Made by a program: the position numbers and the translations under genes. This document shows, in pieces, positions 42,255 to 51,165 of a stretch of DNA of 53,160 nucleotides (positions within the stretch are counted from its first letter, which is position 1; every line of letters begins with the position of its first letter). Below the pieces are notes generated by a model. The model searched no databases and was not told the DNA's origin. It saw only the letters and a program-made list of their open reading frames with translations. This DNA is from Bacteroidota bacterium (GTDB lineage: Bacteria > Bacteroidota > Ignavibacteria > Ignavibacteriales > Melioribacteraceae), in assembly GCA_021812705.1 (NCBI GenBank), contig JAKAMT010000002.1, forward strand, positions 1 through 53,160. The letters run 5' to 3'.

Positions 42255-42718
42255 TACTTCAATTTGCCGAATATTCTCATGAAAAACGCGATCATCCTGT
42301 GGCCGCCGTCTGCATTTTTAATAAACATCATCGGGCAGCCCGAGCGGATTACAGTCAGCCCGTTCTCGTCGCCGAATTTAGCGGCGGATTCGGAAAAACT
42401 TCCAACTCCGAAAGATCGGTGAAACCAGACTCTCGAAATTCCCGCTTCGGCACACTCTTTTACAATATCAAGCGAGGCAGAAGGATTTGTGGTAATAAAA
42501 ACCGCGTCCGCTTTTTGAGGCGTAACTTTCAACGATGGATAACATTTATCGCCTTCAATGGATTCTGCAAACGGATTAATCGGAAAAACCGTGTAGCCCG
42601 AGTCTCTCAGTTTTTTATAAATTGCGTTCCCCACTTCGGTTTTCGGGTTTCTCGATACACCGGCCACAGCAATAATTTTCTGATTTAAAAAATCTTTCAC
42701 TTTCTGGTCGTAAGTCAT
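42254..42718 (-). CDS. CoA-binding domain protein
   Basis: Small Rossmann-fold protein (154 aa) of the CoA_binding_2 family. The N-terminal motif is IIAVAGVSRNPKTEVGNAIYKKLRDSGYTVFPINP, followed by VFITTNPSASLDIVKECAEAGISRVWFHRSFG. It resembles the CoA-binding half of succinyl-CoA synthetase alpha. Role unknown. The C-terminal CPMMFIKNADGGHRMIAFF is conserved in a subgroup. Likely monocistronic, given a hairpin at its stop. Confidence 0.87.
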   Translation of the reverse strand: MTYDQKVKDFLNQKIIAVAGVSRNPKTEVGNAIYKKLRDSGYTVFPINPFAESIEGDKCYPSLKVTPQKADAVFITTNPSASLDIVKECAEAGISRVWFHRSFGVGSFSESAAKFGDENGLTVIRSGCPMMFIKNADGGHRMIAFFMRIFGKLK

Positions 42719-42759
42719 TAATTAATTTCCTCGTCTGTTTTTAATAGTGATATATTGAA

Positions 42760-44178
42760 TTATAACTTTCTCGCAATAACAAGAGGCATTTTATAAACGG
42801 AAGCGTTTCCGCTTCCAGCCGAAGATGTTTCGATCAGCAATATATAAATTCCAATCCTCAACGGCTTGCCAGCATCATCCAATCCGTCGTACACAATTGA
42901 ATTTTGAGATGCCGAGAGGCGGTTCTCAATAAAATTCCGGACCAGTCTTCCCTGACTGTCGAAAACTTTTATTCTTACCTGAACAAAATTTTCGGCAAGA
43001 TCAAAATTGATAACCGTATAGTCTTCAAAACCGTCCCCGTCCGGAGAAAATGGATTCGGACTTACGGTAACCGATGAGGAACGCGTTTCATTTTTAGAAA
43101 AAATGGAATTCGGTCTGCACGGCGTTCCTCCAAGCGGATCGGCGCAACTATTCCAGTTTGTTCCGGCGCCGGAATCGAATAAAGGATTTATTTTTTCGAG
43201 CGACCTGTTTTTTGTTGTTACAATATTAACGCTGTGCCACTGGGGAGAATAATAAAGAGAGTCCATTATATTTCCATAATAATCTTTAAGGAGCAGATTA
43301 CCCCCTTCGTTTGATAAACTAATTGAAGAAACCGAAACCAATCCGGCATATTCCGGATTTCCCAAATAGGGATAGCAATTAAATACGGCGCTGTCCGAAG
43401 CAAGCAGATAATATTTTTGCGGCGGAAGAATTAAATTTTTGCTTGCCAGCTTGAATTTGTTTGAAGTGCCGGCAAATATCTGGAGACCTATCAGCCGCAC
43501 GGAATCTTCTGAAGCATTGTAAAATTCAATGTATTCGGAATTGCCTTCAGCCGGGTCGAACATTATTTCATTCACAACCAGGGCGTGGAATGGATATGAA
43601 GGAATATTTGAAAGCGAATTAAATGTTCCCGGCGTTCCGTGAAGCGTCAGCGAATTTTCCCAGTTTGAAGAACTGTTCTCTTTTGTTAATGAAATTTTTT
43701 CATCGGAATAACCGGCCGTATTGTTTGCCGAATAGATATATGCGTCTATAATATTCCCGGAACTGTTCACAAGCGAAACCGTATTTCCCGTTGAGTTGCT
43801 CATCCCGGCAGAACCGAAATAGTTCGACGAGGTTTTGAGAATGAGTGCGCTTTGGGGAATCAGCGGCTTATACAAACCGTTTTCTAAATCGTAATTTCCT
43901 TGAAGTATGACGGCGAATTTTCGGGGACCGAGAAGCATGCCGCCCCGCATTGGTATCAGACTGTTCGGGGATGCAGACGAATATTTGAATTTAATTCCGG
44001 AGAGATCGACCGTCTCTGTAAACGACAGATTATAAATCTCCACAAACTCACCGTTAGTCTCGGCCGGATAAAACATCACCTCGCTCAAGGTAAGAACAGA
44101 TTCTGACTGTGCAGAAATTTCCGACATATAAAAATTCAAGAAGAGGAAGATGAACAGACAAAAAAATATCCGTTTCAT
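42760..44178 (-). CDS. Secreted protein with two lamin-tail domains and FlgD-like C-terminus
   Basis: Exported protein (472 aa). The signal peptide MKRIFFCLFIFLFLNFYMSEISAQ is followed by a lamin-tail domain at about 28-165 (LTLSEVMFYPAETNGEFVEIYNLS) and a second at about 198-325 (ALVVNEIMFDPAEGNSEYIEFYNAS). After a linker, 370-472 form an FlgD-Ig-like domain (VSPNPFSPDGDGFEDYTVINFDL), the type found at the end of exported proteins of this lineage. No catalytic domain is seen. Role is likely structural or surface-associated. A type IX secretion sorting role of the C-terminus is possible but not shown. Confidence 0.85.
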   Translation of the reverse strand: MKRIFFCLFIFLFLNFYMSEISAQSESVLTLSEVMFYPAETNGEFVEIYNLSFTETVDLSGIKFKYSSASPNSLIPMRGGMLLGPRKFAVILQGNYDLENGLYKPLIPQSALILKTSSNYFGSAGMSNSTGNTVSLVNSSGNIIDAYIYSANNTAGYSDEKISLTKENSSSNWENSLTLHGTPGTFNSLSNIPSYPFHALVVNEIMFDPAEGNSEYIEFYNASEDSVRLIGLQIFAGTSNKFKLASKNLILPPQKYYLLASDSAVFNCYPYLGNPEYAGLVSVSSISLSNEGGNLLLKDYYGNIMDSLYYSPQWHSVNIVTTKNRSLEKINPLFDSGAGTNWNSCADPLGGTPCRPNSIFSKNETRSSSVTVSPNPFSPDGDGFEDYTVINFDLAENFVQVRIKVFDSQGRLVRNFIENRLSASQNSIVYDGLDDAGKPLRIGIYILLIETSSAGSGNASVYKMPLVIARKL

Positions 44179-44321
44179 TCAAGTATTGTTTTTGCAGTTG
44201 CCGGATGGAGCAAAACAGATGGAGTAAAATTCACCCCGCAGAAATCTTGTTAATTAACCTTCTTTAAAAAAGCGAATTATACTATCAAAGTAAACTTTTA
44301 TTTTAATGCCGGATTACAGTA

Positions 44322-45230
44322 TCAATTAATTTCTATTGTTTCTAGCACTTTAAAATTTTTCTCTCCCTTGCCGGATTGAATTACGCGCGCTGTTACATTT
44401 TTATTGTCAACAAGAAACTGAATCGCCGTAACGGTTCCGTCTTCGGAATTACCGGCCCCGCCTGCATCAAACTGATAGATACCGCCTTCTTCAATCGGAT
44501 ATTTGTTTTTATCGTTGGCGTCTCCTTTAACATCGGCAATTTTCATTTTATAATAAGAGTGCGTATGTCCTACCAGCACGGCTCTCACTTTTGATTTATA
44601 CTTCAAGAGCATATTCCAGAATTCGTCGCGTTCCTTTGTACACTGATCGAACGAATTTCCGAAATGTCTTACTCTCGGGAAAGCGGGTTCGTGAAAAGCA
44701 ATAAATATATGATCGGCTTTAGAAGTACGGATCTTCTCTTCGACCCATTTTTTTCCTGCTTCATTTATGCACCCGGAATTAAAGCCGGTTCCGTTATACT
44801 GATCTACAACAATAACCCTGCAGTTTTTAATATCGGTGTAATAACTGAAAGATGATTCACTGAATTTCTTAAAGATCTTTTTGTTATTAATCATCTTCTC
44901 TTTTATAAAAAACTCGTAATCAAGGTCATGATTGCCGAGAACGGGAAGGAACAGACTTGAAGAGTCTGACTTGGGGGGAAACACTTCGTTAAAAATTTTA
45001 AAATCCATTTCGGCCGGATCAAAATCTCCGTTTACCAAAACAAATTCCGGTTTAAACATTTTCGGGTCGGGATTCATCGAGAGTCTTTTTAATTCCGTCA
45101 AAGTTCTTTTAAAATCGGCGAAGCCGGCTCTGGGATCTGCCACTGCCGCGAAGGACCATTTTTGAGCATATGCTGTGTTTGCAATGAACAATAAAACTAT
45201 AAGCGCTTTTAGATAATCCCTGTGTTTCAT
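44322..45230 (-). CDS. Exported calcineurin-like metallophosphoesterase
   Basis: Metallophosphoesterase (302 aa). The signal peptide MKHRDYLKALIVLLFIANTAYAQ is followed by the family motifs in order: AAVADPRAG, VLVNGDFDPAEMDF, VLGNHDLDYEFF (GNHD box), and HEPAFPR with VGHTHSYYKM (GHTH box). Metal ligands are therefore present. Substrate unknown; nucleotides or phosphodiesters are likely. I chose the ATG at 45230 because AAGG stands close upstream and the signal peptide begins there; an ATG at 45248 would add six residues. The aspartate in DPRAG replaces the usual DxH motif of the family, so one ligand may differ. Confidence 0.85.
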   Translation of the reverse strand: MKHRDYLKALIVLLFIANTAYAQKWSFAAVADPRAGFADFKRTLTELKRLSMNPDPKMFKPEFVLVNGDFDPAEMDFKIFNEVFPPKSDSSSLFLPVLGNHDLDYEFFIKEKMINNKKIFKKFSESSFSYYTDIKNCRVIVVDQYNGTGFNSGCINEAGKKWVEEKIRTSKADHIFIAFHEPAFPRVRHFGNSFDQCTKERDEFWNMLLKYKSKVRAVLVGHTHSYYKMKIADVKGDANDKNKYPIEEGGIYQFDAGGAGNSEDGTVTAIQFLVDNKNVTARVIQSGKGEKNFKVLETIEIN

Positions 45231-45352
45231 TTTAACCTTATCAGCCATTTAAAATTGTATTTGCGATGTAAAGATCGTTAAAAAATTCTTTTTGACGAAC
45301 AACTATTTTCTTAATTTGTAAACCACTATTCACAATTAAAACGAGCGGCTAT

Positions 45353-47743
45353 ATGAAGAGGCTATTTACCCTTGTTGCGTTCATATCTATTCTTTTTGCT
45401 TCGGCAATTTATCCCCAGGATGAATCGGTTGTAAAAAAAATAATTGAACTGGGGAAAAACGACAATCACACAATGTACTATCAGGATATATTGTGCAACA
45501 GAATCGGAGGCAGAATCACCGGTTCGGACGCATACAGAGCGGCCAGCCTTTGGGCTCTTAAAGAATTTAAAAGCTGGGGCCTGGAAGCAAAATTGGAAGG
45601 GGTAGGAGAAGTTACTGTTGGATTCAACCGCGGTTCCTGGTCGGGTAAAATGATTTCGCCTTCCGAAAAAGTTTTAAATTTTGTAACCCCCTCTTACACC
45701 GCCGGAACTAAAGGCGTGCAGCGCGGACCGGCAATTATGATGCCCGCAAGAGACTCGCAGTTCGATTCATTAAAAAGCAAAATGAAAGGCGCATGGATTC
45801 TTATCGACGGAGAAAATACCGGCTGGCCCCGCGACCGTGATTCCGTGGTTTCTCTCACAAAAAAATTAACAGCAGCCGGCGCACTTGGAACTATTCAGCT
45901 TACCAAAGTGCCGATGAGATGTTTGGACTCAAGATGCGTTAATTCATGGAATAATCTTCCGACTTTATGCGATATAAAATTATTGGACAGCCAGTACAAC
46001 GAAATTAAAGCGATGCTTCTGAAAAATCAGGAAGTGATTCTTGAATTCGACATAAGAAATTTCTTCAGACCGGGACCGGTTAAATATCATAATGTTGTAG
46101 CATATATACCCGGTGATGAGCTCGAAAATGAATATGTTGTTCTAGGCGCCCATTTGGATTCGTACGATATTGCAACGGGTGCTGTGGACAACGCTTCGGG
46201 CGTGAGTCCGATGATGGAGGCAATGCGGATATTAATGAAAGCAGGCGCCAAACCGAAAAGAACAATTCTAGTCGTCCTGTTCGCAAATGAAGAGAGAGGG
46301 CTCATCGGATCGAAAGCGTGGGTACACAGAAACAAAGATCTGCTTCCGGAAATTTCCGCAATGCTGAATAAAGATTTTGGAACTAATCCAATAGTGGGAA
46401 TCTCTGTTCCGTCTGTAATGCTTCCCGAAATAAATAAAGTTGCTTCATTAATCGAGGGCGCGCAGCTTAAATATCCTTTTAAAGTAATTGAGAGCGGGCC
46501 GTTCAGAAAAGCAGGACGCGGAGGCACAGACAGTTTTACATTCATGCTCGAAGGAGTACCCACTCCGGGTCTGCGTTCGCAGGGACCGCAGGTTTACGGA
46601 AAAACATGGCACACCCCTGAAGATACCTATGACGAAATAATTCCCGATGCGCAGGAAGATGCGGCAGTAAAAATTGCTCTGCTTGCATACGGAATAGCAA
46701 GCTTGGATAAACCTCTTACGCGAGAAGGAGCTTTTTTACCTGACGGAATCTATGCAGACCTGAATACCAATAAAGGAAGAATAACTCTAAACCTGGATTA
46801 CCAGCATGTGCCGATGACGGTTGCAAATTTTGTGGGACTGGCAGAGGGAACGATAAAAAATTCCGCGGTTGAATTCGGAAAACCGTATTTCAACGGAAGC
46901 AAATGGCATCGCGTTGTACCGGGTCATGTTATACAGGCAGGAATTCCTGTGAGCAAAGATTCTACAATTGAAGGACCGGGCTATGAATTTCCGAATGAAA
47001 TTTATAAAGGATTGAGACATAGTAAAGCCGGAATGCTGGGAATGGCAAACTCCGGTCCTCATACAAACGGAAGCCAGTTCTACATAACACTGGCAGACCG
47101 TTCTTATCTTGACGACAATTATACACTCTTCGGATCTGTGGTTGAAGGAATGGATGTTGTGGAAAAAACCGTTCAGGGCGATACTATAAAGAGCATTGCA
47201 ATTACAAGGATCGGAGATAAAGCAAACAATTTTAAAGTGACGGATGAGTTGTTCAGAAAAATGGTTGAAGAGGAAAAAACAAAAGTAAAGGCGGCCGATG
47301 AAAAGAGAGTTAAGGATGAGGCCGAAGCAATAAAAGAAAAATTTCCGAATGCTATGGAAACTGCAGGGGGATTAAAATACTTGATAAGGAAGAAAGGAAA
47401 CGGAGAGAAGCCTTCTGCAGGATCTGTGTTAACCGTTAAATACAGCGGAAAGTTCTTGCTCTCGGAAAAAGAATTTTTCAGCAAGGGCGAAGAGGGGAAA
47501 CCGGATTTCGGCGACTCTGCCGATGTTTTTCAATACACAATTGGAAAAAGCAAAATTAATCCCGGCATTGACGAAGTTCTGGCGGATATGAAAGCCGGCG
47601 AGGTAAGAGTTGTTGCCGTCCCTTCGGAAAAAGCATACGGCGTTAGTGCATACTACGCAAAATCCGTTCCGGGCAAAAAAAGATTTGTGATTTCGCCCAA
47701 CACTTCACTGATTTATGAAATTGAATTGTTGGAGATAAAATAA
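45353..47743 (+). CDS. Exported M28 peptidase fused to cyclophilin and FKBP domains
   Basis: Three-part exported protein (796 aa). The signal peptide is about 1-22. The M28 zinc aminopeptidase domain covers about 25-450, with metal ligands His267 (GAHLDSYD), Asp279 (GAVDNASG), Glu314, Asp341 (NKDFGTNP) and His420 (TWHTPED), and catalytic Glu313. The cyclophilin domain (about 467-620) has WHRVVPGHVIQAG, GMANSGPHTNGSQFYITL and LDDNYTLFG. A lysine/glutamate-rich helix (628-665) links it to an FKBP domain (672-796) with KYSGKFL, INPGIDEVLADMKAGEVR and a final IYEIELLEIK. Two unrelated prolyl isomerases on one peptidase may help digest proline-rich chains or fold the enzyme. The next gene starts 29 nt later. 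Confidence 0.93.
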   Translation: MKRLFTLVAFISILFASAIYPQDESVVKKIIELGKNDNHTMYYQDILCNRIGGRITGSDAYRAASLWALKEFKSWGLEAKLEGVGEVTVGFNRGSWSGKMISPSEKVLNFVTPSYTAGTKGVQRGPAIMMPARDSQFDSLKSKMKGAWILIDGENTGWPRDRDSVVSLTKKLTAAGALGTIQLTKVPMRCLDSRCVNSWNNLPTLCDIKLLDSQYNEIKAMLLKNQEVILEFDIRNFFRPGPVKYHNVVAYIPGDELENEYVVLGAHLDSYDIATGAVDNASGVSPMMEAMRILMKAGAKPKRTILVVLFANEERGLIGSKAWVHRNKDLLPEISAMLNKDFGTNPIVGISVPSVMLPEINKVASLIEGAQLKYPFKVIESGPFRKAGRGGTDSFTFMLEGVPTPGLRSQGPQVYGKTWHTPEDTYDEIIPDAQEDAAVKIALLAYGIASLDKPLTREGAFLPDGIYADLNTNKGRITLNLDYQHVPMTVANFVGLAEGTIKNSAVEFGKPYFNGSKWHRVVPGHVIQAGIPVSKDSTIEGPGYEFPNEIYKGLRHSKAGMLGMANSGPHTNGSQFYITLADRSYLDDNYTLFGSVVEGMDVVEKTVQGDTIKSIAITRIGDKANNFKVTDELFRKMVEEEKTKVKAADEKRVKDEAEAIKEKFPNAMETAGGLKYLIRKKGNGEKPSAGSVLTVKYSGKFLLSEKEFFSKGEEGKPDFGDSADVFQYTIGKSKINPGIDEVLADMKAGEVRVVAVPSEKAYGVSAYYAKSVPGKKRFVISPNTSLIYEIELLEIK

Positions 47744-47772
47744 ATTTTAAATTTGTTTTTACGGAGGCGAAT

Positions 47773-48867
47773 ATGAAAAACAGCAGCGTGCAGACCGAAG
47801 TAGACGCGTGGTACTTATACAAAAGATTGGCTGAAACGGAAGAAGATGCCACAATCGCAGGCGTTTTCTCTCAGATGAGCGAGATAGAGAGAAGTCACGC
47901 GGAAGCATTTGCCCGCAAAGAGAATGTGAGCCTTACAAATCTGATGGTCCCCTCGTGGCGCGCAAAAACTTTTGATCTCATTGGAAAAATTTTCGGATAC
48001 GATTATGTGCTCGGAGTGCTGATGGATACCGAGAAAAACATTTCGAGCGCAATTATTTCAACAAAGAAAAACAAGAATCTTGAAATTACCGGCACTGAAA
48101 CCAATCACGTAAAAATTCTCCGTTCAATTCTTGAGAAGGAAGAAAAAGTAACCGGAGGCCAGCTTTCCAGATTCGAAAAAAAGCACCGCTCTGTAGGAGG
48201 GAATGCAATCAGAGCCGCCGTGCTGGGAGGAAATGACGGACTCGTTTCCAATTTCAGTCTGGTTATGGGAATTGCAGGAGCCACCGCCGGGCAGCAGGGT
48301 GTTCTTCTTGCCGGGTGTGCGGGACTTTTAGCGGGTGCGCTTTCTATGGCGCTTGGAGAATGGATCTCCGTCAAAAGTTCTCAGGAGCTTTATGAAAATC
48401 AGATGAAGATTGAGATGGAAGAACTTGAGACAAATCCCGAGGGTGAGAAAAAAGAATTGGCTTTAATCTACATTGCAAAAGGGATTCCCGAAGAGCAGGC
48501 GCACAAAATGGCGGTGGAAGTTATTAAGGATAAAGATCATGCCCATCAGATTCTAGTGAAAGAAGAATTGGGAATCAATGAAGAAGAGCTGAAAGGGTCT
48601 GCCATTGAAGCCGCTGTTTATTCATTTCTCCTCTTCTCTCTCGGTGCCATCATTCCGGTGTTTCCTTTTATTTTCGCCTCCGGTTTTCATGCAATCATAA
48701 TAAGCGTATCAATGAGCGCGGCCGGTCTGTTTTTGATAGGGGCGGCAATAACTTTGTTCACCGGAAAAAATGTATGGTACAGCGGATTAAGACAGGTGTT
48801 GTTCGGATTAGCCGCGGCCGCAATTACATTCGGAATAGGAAGACTTATCGGAGTATCTGTTTCGTAA
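47773..48867 (+). CDS. Ferritin-like domain fused to VIT1/CCC1 transporter (MbfA-like)
   Basis: Membrane protein (364 aa). Residues about 5-135 form a rubrerythrin/ferritin-like bundle with two ExxH motifs, Glu39-x-x-His42 (EIERSHAE) and ETNH near 108, as in a di-iron site. Residues 150-364 are the VIT1/CCC1 iron/manganese transporter with AVLGGNDGLVSNFSLVMGIAGA, GALSMALGEWISVKS and five membrane helices. The arrangement matches membrane-bound ferritin A, an iron exporter in Rhizobiales; an iron or manganese export or sequestration role is inferred. GGAGG precedes the start. It lies 29 nt after the fusion peptidase gene and ends at a strong terminator. Confidence 0.9.
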   Translation: MKNSSVQTEVDAWYLYKRLAETEEDATIAGVFSQMSEIERSHAEAFARKENVSLTNLMVPSWRAKTFDLIGKIFGYDYVLGVLMDTEKNISSAIISTKKNKNLEITGTETNHVKILRSILEKEEKVTGGQLSRFEKKHRSVGGNAIRAAVLGGNDGLVSNFSLVMGIAGATAGQQGVLLAGCAGLLAGALSMALGEWISVKSSQELYENQMKIEMEELETNPEGEKKELALIYIAKGIPEEQAHKMAVEVIKDKDHAHQILVKEELGINEEELKGSAIEAAVYSFLLFSLGAIIPVFPFIFASGFHAIIISVSMSAAGLFLIGAAITLFTGKNVWYSGLRQVLFGLAAAAITFGIGRLIGVSVS

Positions 48868-48872
48868 TATTT

Positions 48873-48904
48873 TTAGAGCGGCTTAATGGCCGCTCTAATT
48901 TTTC
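48873..48904 (+). terminator. Rho-independent terminator after the ferritin/VIT1 gene
   Basis: TTAGAGCGGC (48873-48882) and GCCGCTCTAA (48889-48898) form a perfect 10-bp stem with a 6-nt loop, followed by TTTTTC. It starts 6 nt after the stop. Confidence 0.88.
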
Positions 48905-48927
48905 TGACTCTTAAATCAAAGCAATTA

Positions 48928-50181
48928 TCATTTAATAAAAATCTTTCCCTTCACCACATTATTGCTCCGATCTATATCATTCAAAACATTTTCCGGGTCG
49001 ATTATTATTTCATAAGAATGCTCCCCCGGAAGGATTTTATCTCCTCCAAACCAATAGACCACACCTTTCTCTGAATCCCAATTAAGATTAGCAATATTAT
49101 CACTGAATAAAAGTTTGCCGTCCAATAAAACATTAATCGTATATTTTGTTTTGAGAACTTTACTCTGTTTGATTTTATTAACAAGCACCATCTTAAATTT
49201 ATTGTGCGGATTCTGAGGATCAACCTCAAAAGATTTTACCGATATATCAACGGGCGTCTTATCGGAAGGACCGAAATTAAAAGGGACCAAAACCGTGCTT
49301 CTTTGCCCGGAAGCATAGCTCTTCGGTTTAAATGCCTCAATAGTATTTATAACAGCTTCATCGCATCCGTAACCAAGTCCTTTAATCAACTGATAGCCCG
49401 CATACTCTCCATCGCTTTCATAAAATAGTTTAATCAATACTCTTCCTCTCACACCGCGTGCAACGGCTTCTCGCGGAAATCCTATGCTCTGACCTATAAA
49501 TTTGAAGTCTTCTCTTAAAACAGCAGGGAAAAAACCAAGATAATATTCTCTTCCCAATCCGGTTATAATATGCGGGCGTAATTTTGCAATATCCAGCTCT
49601 TTTATAGTCCACGGTTTTACAATTCCGCCCAAATAATCAAGCGTTGCATCTATCTGAAAAATCTTCATTGAGCGGACTTTTTTTCCGTTTAAAATTCCCG
49701 GTGATCCTTTAAATGCACTTTGAACGTTGGGATCAAAAGTATAGAATATATCCTTTATGTCTACCGCTTTCGAATCTCCATCCTTACCCGGTATTATTGC
49801 ATAGTTTTTCGCAATCTCAAGATTCTCCTTGAACAACATCCGTTCTATCTCTCCCATACCCGTTATCCAAAAGCTTGCATCGGGAGAAAGTGTTATTGTG
49901 ATTTTTCCGTCCACATCGATTGAAAGACCCATGTAGAAAACTTGATACCCGTTACCGAATAACTCCACGATTCTTTTCGCGGGCAGAATTCGATTTATAA
50001 TTTTTCTGAATTCAACAGTATCCACAGCAACGACGGATTTTTGTTCAAGTTCATCGTCAAAATTCAGATAATGTTCGGATATTTTTTTCCCGTTACCATT
50101 ATCAACATTTTCGGTTTGCCTGTTTTTACATCCCCCCAGTATAAAGACTACAAGCAGAAGAAAAATTAATTTTGTTTTCAT
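48928..50181 (-). CDS. Lipoprotein with TonB-C-like domain and CARDB-like C-terminus
   Basis: Lipoprotein (417 aa): signal MKTKLIFLLLVVFILGGC with lipobox LGGC (Cys18). The N-terminal half (about 30-230) is not recognised. Residues about 240-315 match the TonB C-terminal fold (ARGVRGRVLIKLFYESDGEYAGYQLIKGLGYGCDEAVINTIEAFKP). The last 95 residues are CARDB-like, ending in VLNDIDRSNNVVKGKIFIK. There is no TonB transmembrane anchor or proline-rich linker, so it is not a classical TonB; the domain may act in envelope protein contacts. Third gene of the unit sigma-anti-sigma-lipoprotein (14 nt after the anti-sigma), so it probably belongs to that regulon. Confidence 0.82.
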   Translation of the reverse strand: MKTKLIFLLLVVFILGGCKNRQTENVDNGNGKKISEHYLNFDDELEQKSVVAVDTVEFRKIINRILPAKRIVELFGNGYQVFYMGLSIDVDGKITITLSPDASFWITGMGEIERMLFKENLEIAKNYAIIPGKDGDSKAVDIKDIFYTFDPNVQSAFKGSPGILNGKKVRSMKIFQIDATLDYLGGIVKPWTIKELDIAKLRPHIITGLGREYYLGFFPAVLREDFKFIGQSIGFPREAVARGVRGRVLIKLFYESDGEYAGYQLIKGLGYGCDEAVINTIEAFKPKSYASGQRSTVLVPFNFGPSDKTPVDISVKSFEVDPQNPHNKFKMVLVNKIKQSKVLKTKYTINVLLDGKLLFSDNIANLNWDSEKGVVYWFGGDKILPGEHSYEIIIDPENVLNDIDRSNNVVKGKIFIK

Positions 50182-50195
50182 TCTAAATTCTCCCC

Positions 50196-50651
50196 TTAAT
50201 ATTGTTTTATTTCTACAGCCGGTATACTGTTCATCATCTGATACATCTGGCTCGCCTGATAATTCATCTGCATCAGCGACGCTTCATATCTTTTCTGGAA
50301 AAGATTTAAATCCTGTCTGAGCGAGGAAACCTGGAGCCATGAGATGACAAGAATTAATATTATCAGCGCTCCCAGCGCATAGTTCACATACGCAGGTGTC
50401 GGTCGTGTAATCCATCCTCTTAAAGTTGTTTTTTTGCTCTTCATTATTGAATTAAAAACTTTCTTCTCAAAATTGAGAGACACTTCTTTCTGATTTATTT
50501 TAACTTCGTGCTGAATAGAGGTTTGAGCTTTAAATTCCTCTCTGCATTCGGAACAGCTTCCGAGATGAGTAAAAAGATATCCCTCCTCGATCTTTGGCAG
50601 CTCCCCGTCTATATAAGCACTTATCATCACAGCTATATTTTCGCAATTCAT
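50196..50651 (-). CDS. Zinc-finger anti-sigma factor
   Basis: Anti-sigma factor (151 aa) of the ZAS type. The zinc motif is His29-x3-Cys33-x2-Cys36 (THLGSCSECREEF) with Cys3 as the likely fourth ligand. A membrane helix is near 84-106 (YVNYALGALIILILVISWLQVS). The rest (107-151) is a short periplasmic, coiled segment rich in Gln and Met. It would hold the neighbouring sigma factor at the membrane until a signal triggers release. The start lies 1 nt after the stop of the sigma gene, so the two are coupled. Confidence 0.88.
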   Translation of the reverse strand: MNCENIAVMISAYIDGELPKIEEGYLFTHLGSCSECREEFKAQTSIQHEVKINQKEVSLNFEKKVFNSIMKSKKTTLRGWITRPTPAYVNYALGALIILILVISWLQVSSLRQDLNLFQKRYEASLMQMNYQASQMYQMMNSIPAVEIKQY

Positions 50652-50652
50652 T

Positions 50653-51165
50653 TTAACCTCGTTCTGATTTTATAATCGCTCTTTTTAATTTTTGCCTAAC
50701 CTTAAAGATCCTGCTGCGCACGAGATCCTCGGTTATCCCCATTATTCCGGCTATCTCCCTGTAACTCAACCCCGAATATTCTTTCAGATAATAAACTTCG
50801 CTTTGAGAAGAATCCATTCCTTTTAATTCTTCCTCAATCAGTTCAATCAATTCTTTTTTTTCGAAATCATCATAAAGACTCTCCGTGCTGATTCTTTTGT
50901 CGTTCGATTCAATCGATTCTTCAATTCTCTTTTTCTTTTTTCTAAAATGGTCAAAGATTTCGTTTCTGCACGTAGTGAAGATCCAAAATTCTATCGCTTC
51001 TGAATTCCTGATATTGTTCAGATTGTGATAGAGCTTTATGAATACATTCTGGCATATATCCTCCGAAAGGACTTCGGATCCTGTAATTTTGCAGGCATAA
51101 TTGAACAACGGTTTCTTGAACCTGTTGAAGAGGAGAGTAAAATCAATTAAAGTGCCTTCTGACAT
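50653..51165 (-). CDS. ECF RNA polymerase sigma factor
   Basis: Extracytoplasmic-function sigma factor (170 aa). Region 2 is visible as NYACKITGSEVLSEDICQNVFIKLYHNL and EFWIFTTCRNEIFDHFRKKKKR. Region 4 has SQSEVYYLKEYSGLSYREIAGIMGITEDLVRSRIFKVRQKLKRAI, a helix-turn-helix of normal length. There is no region 3 or regions 1, as expected of ECF. It is the first gene of an operon with an anti-sigma factor and a TonB-like lipoprotein. Such sigma factors often control their own operon; I could not identify a matching promoter. Confidence 0.93.
   Translation of the reverse strand: MSEGTLIDFTLLFNRFKKPLFNYACKITGSEVLSEDICQNVFIKLYHNLNNIRNSEAIEFWIFTTCRNEIFDHFRKKKKRIEESIESNDKRISTESLYDDFEKKELIELIEEELKGMDSSQSEVYYLKEYSGLSYREIAGIMGITEDLVRSRIFKVRQKLKRAIIKSERG

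Noticed and set aside
45353-47743. Three separate genes (peptidase, cyclophilin, FKBP) by frameshift error
   Set aside because: A single frame runs through all three with normal linkers and no stop codon, so a natural fusion is the simplest reading.
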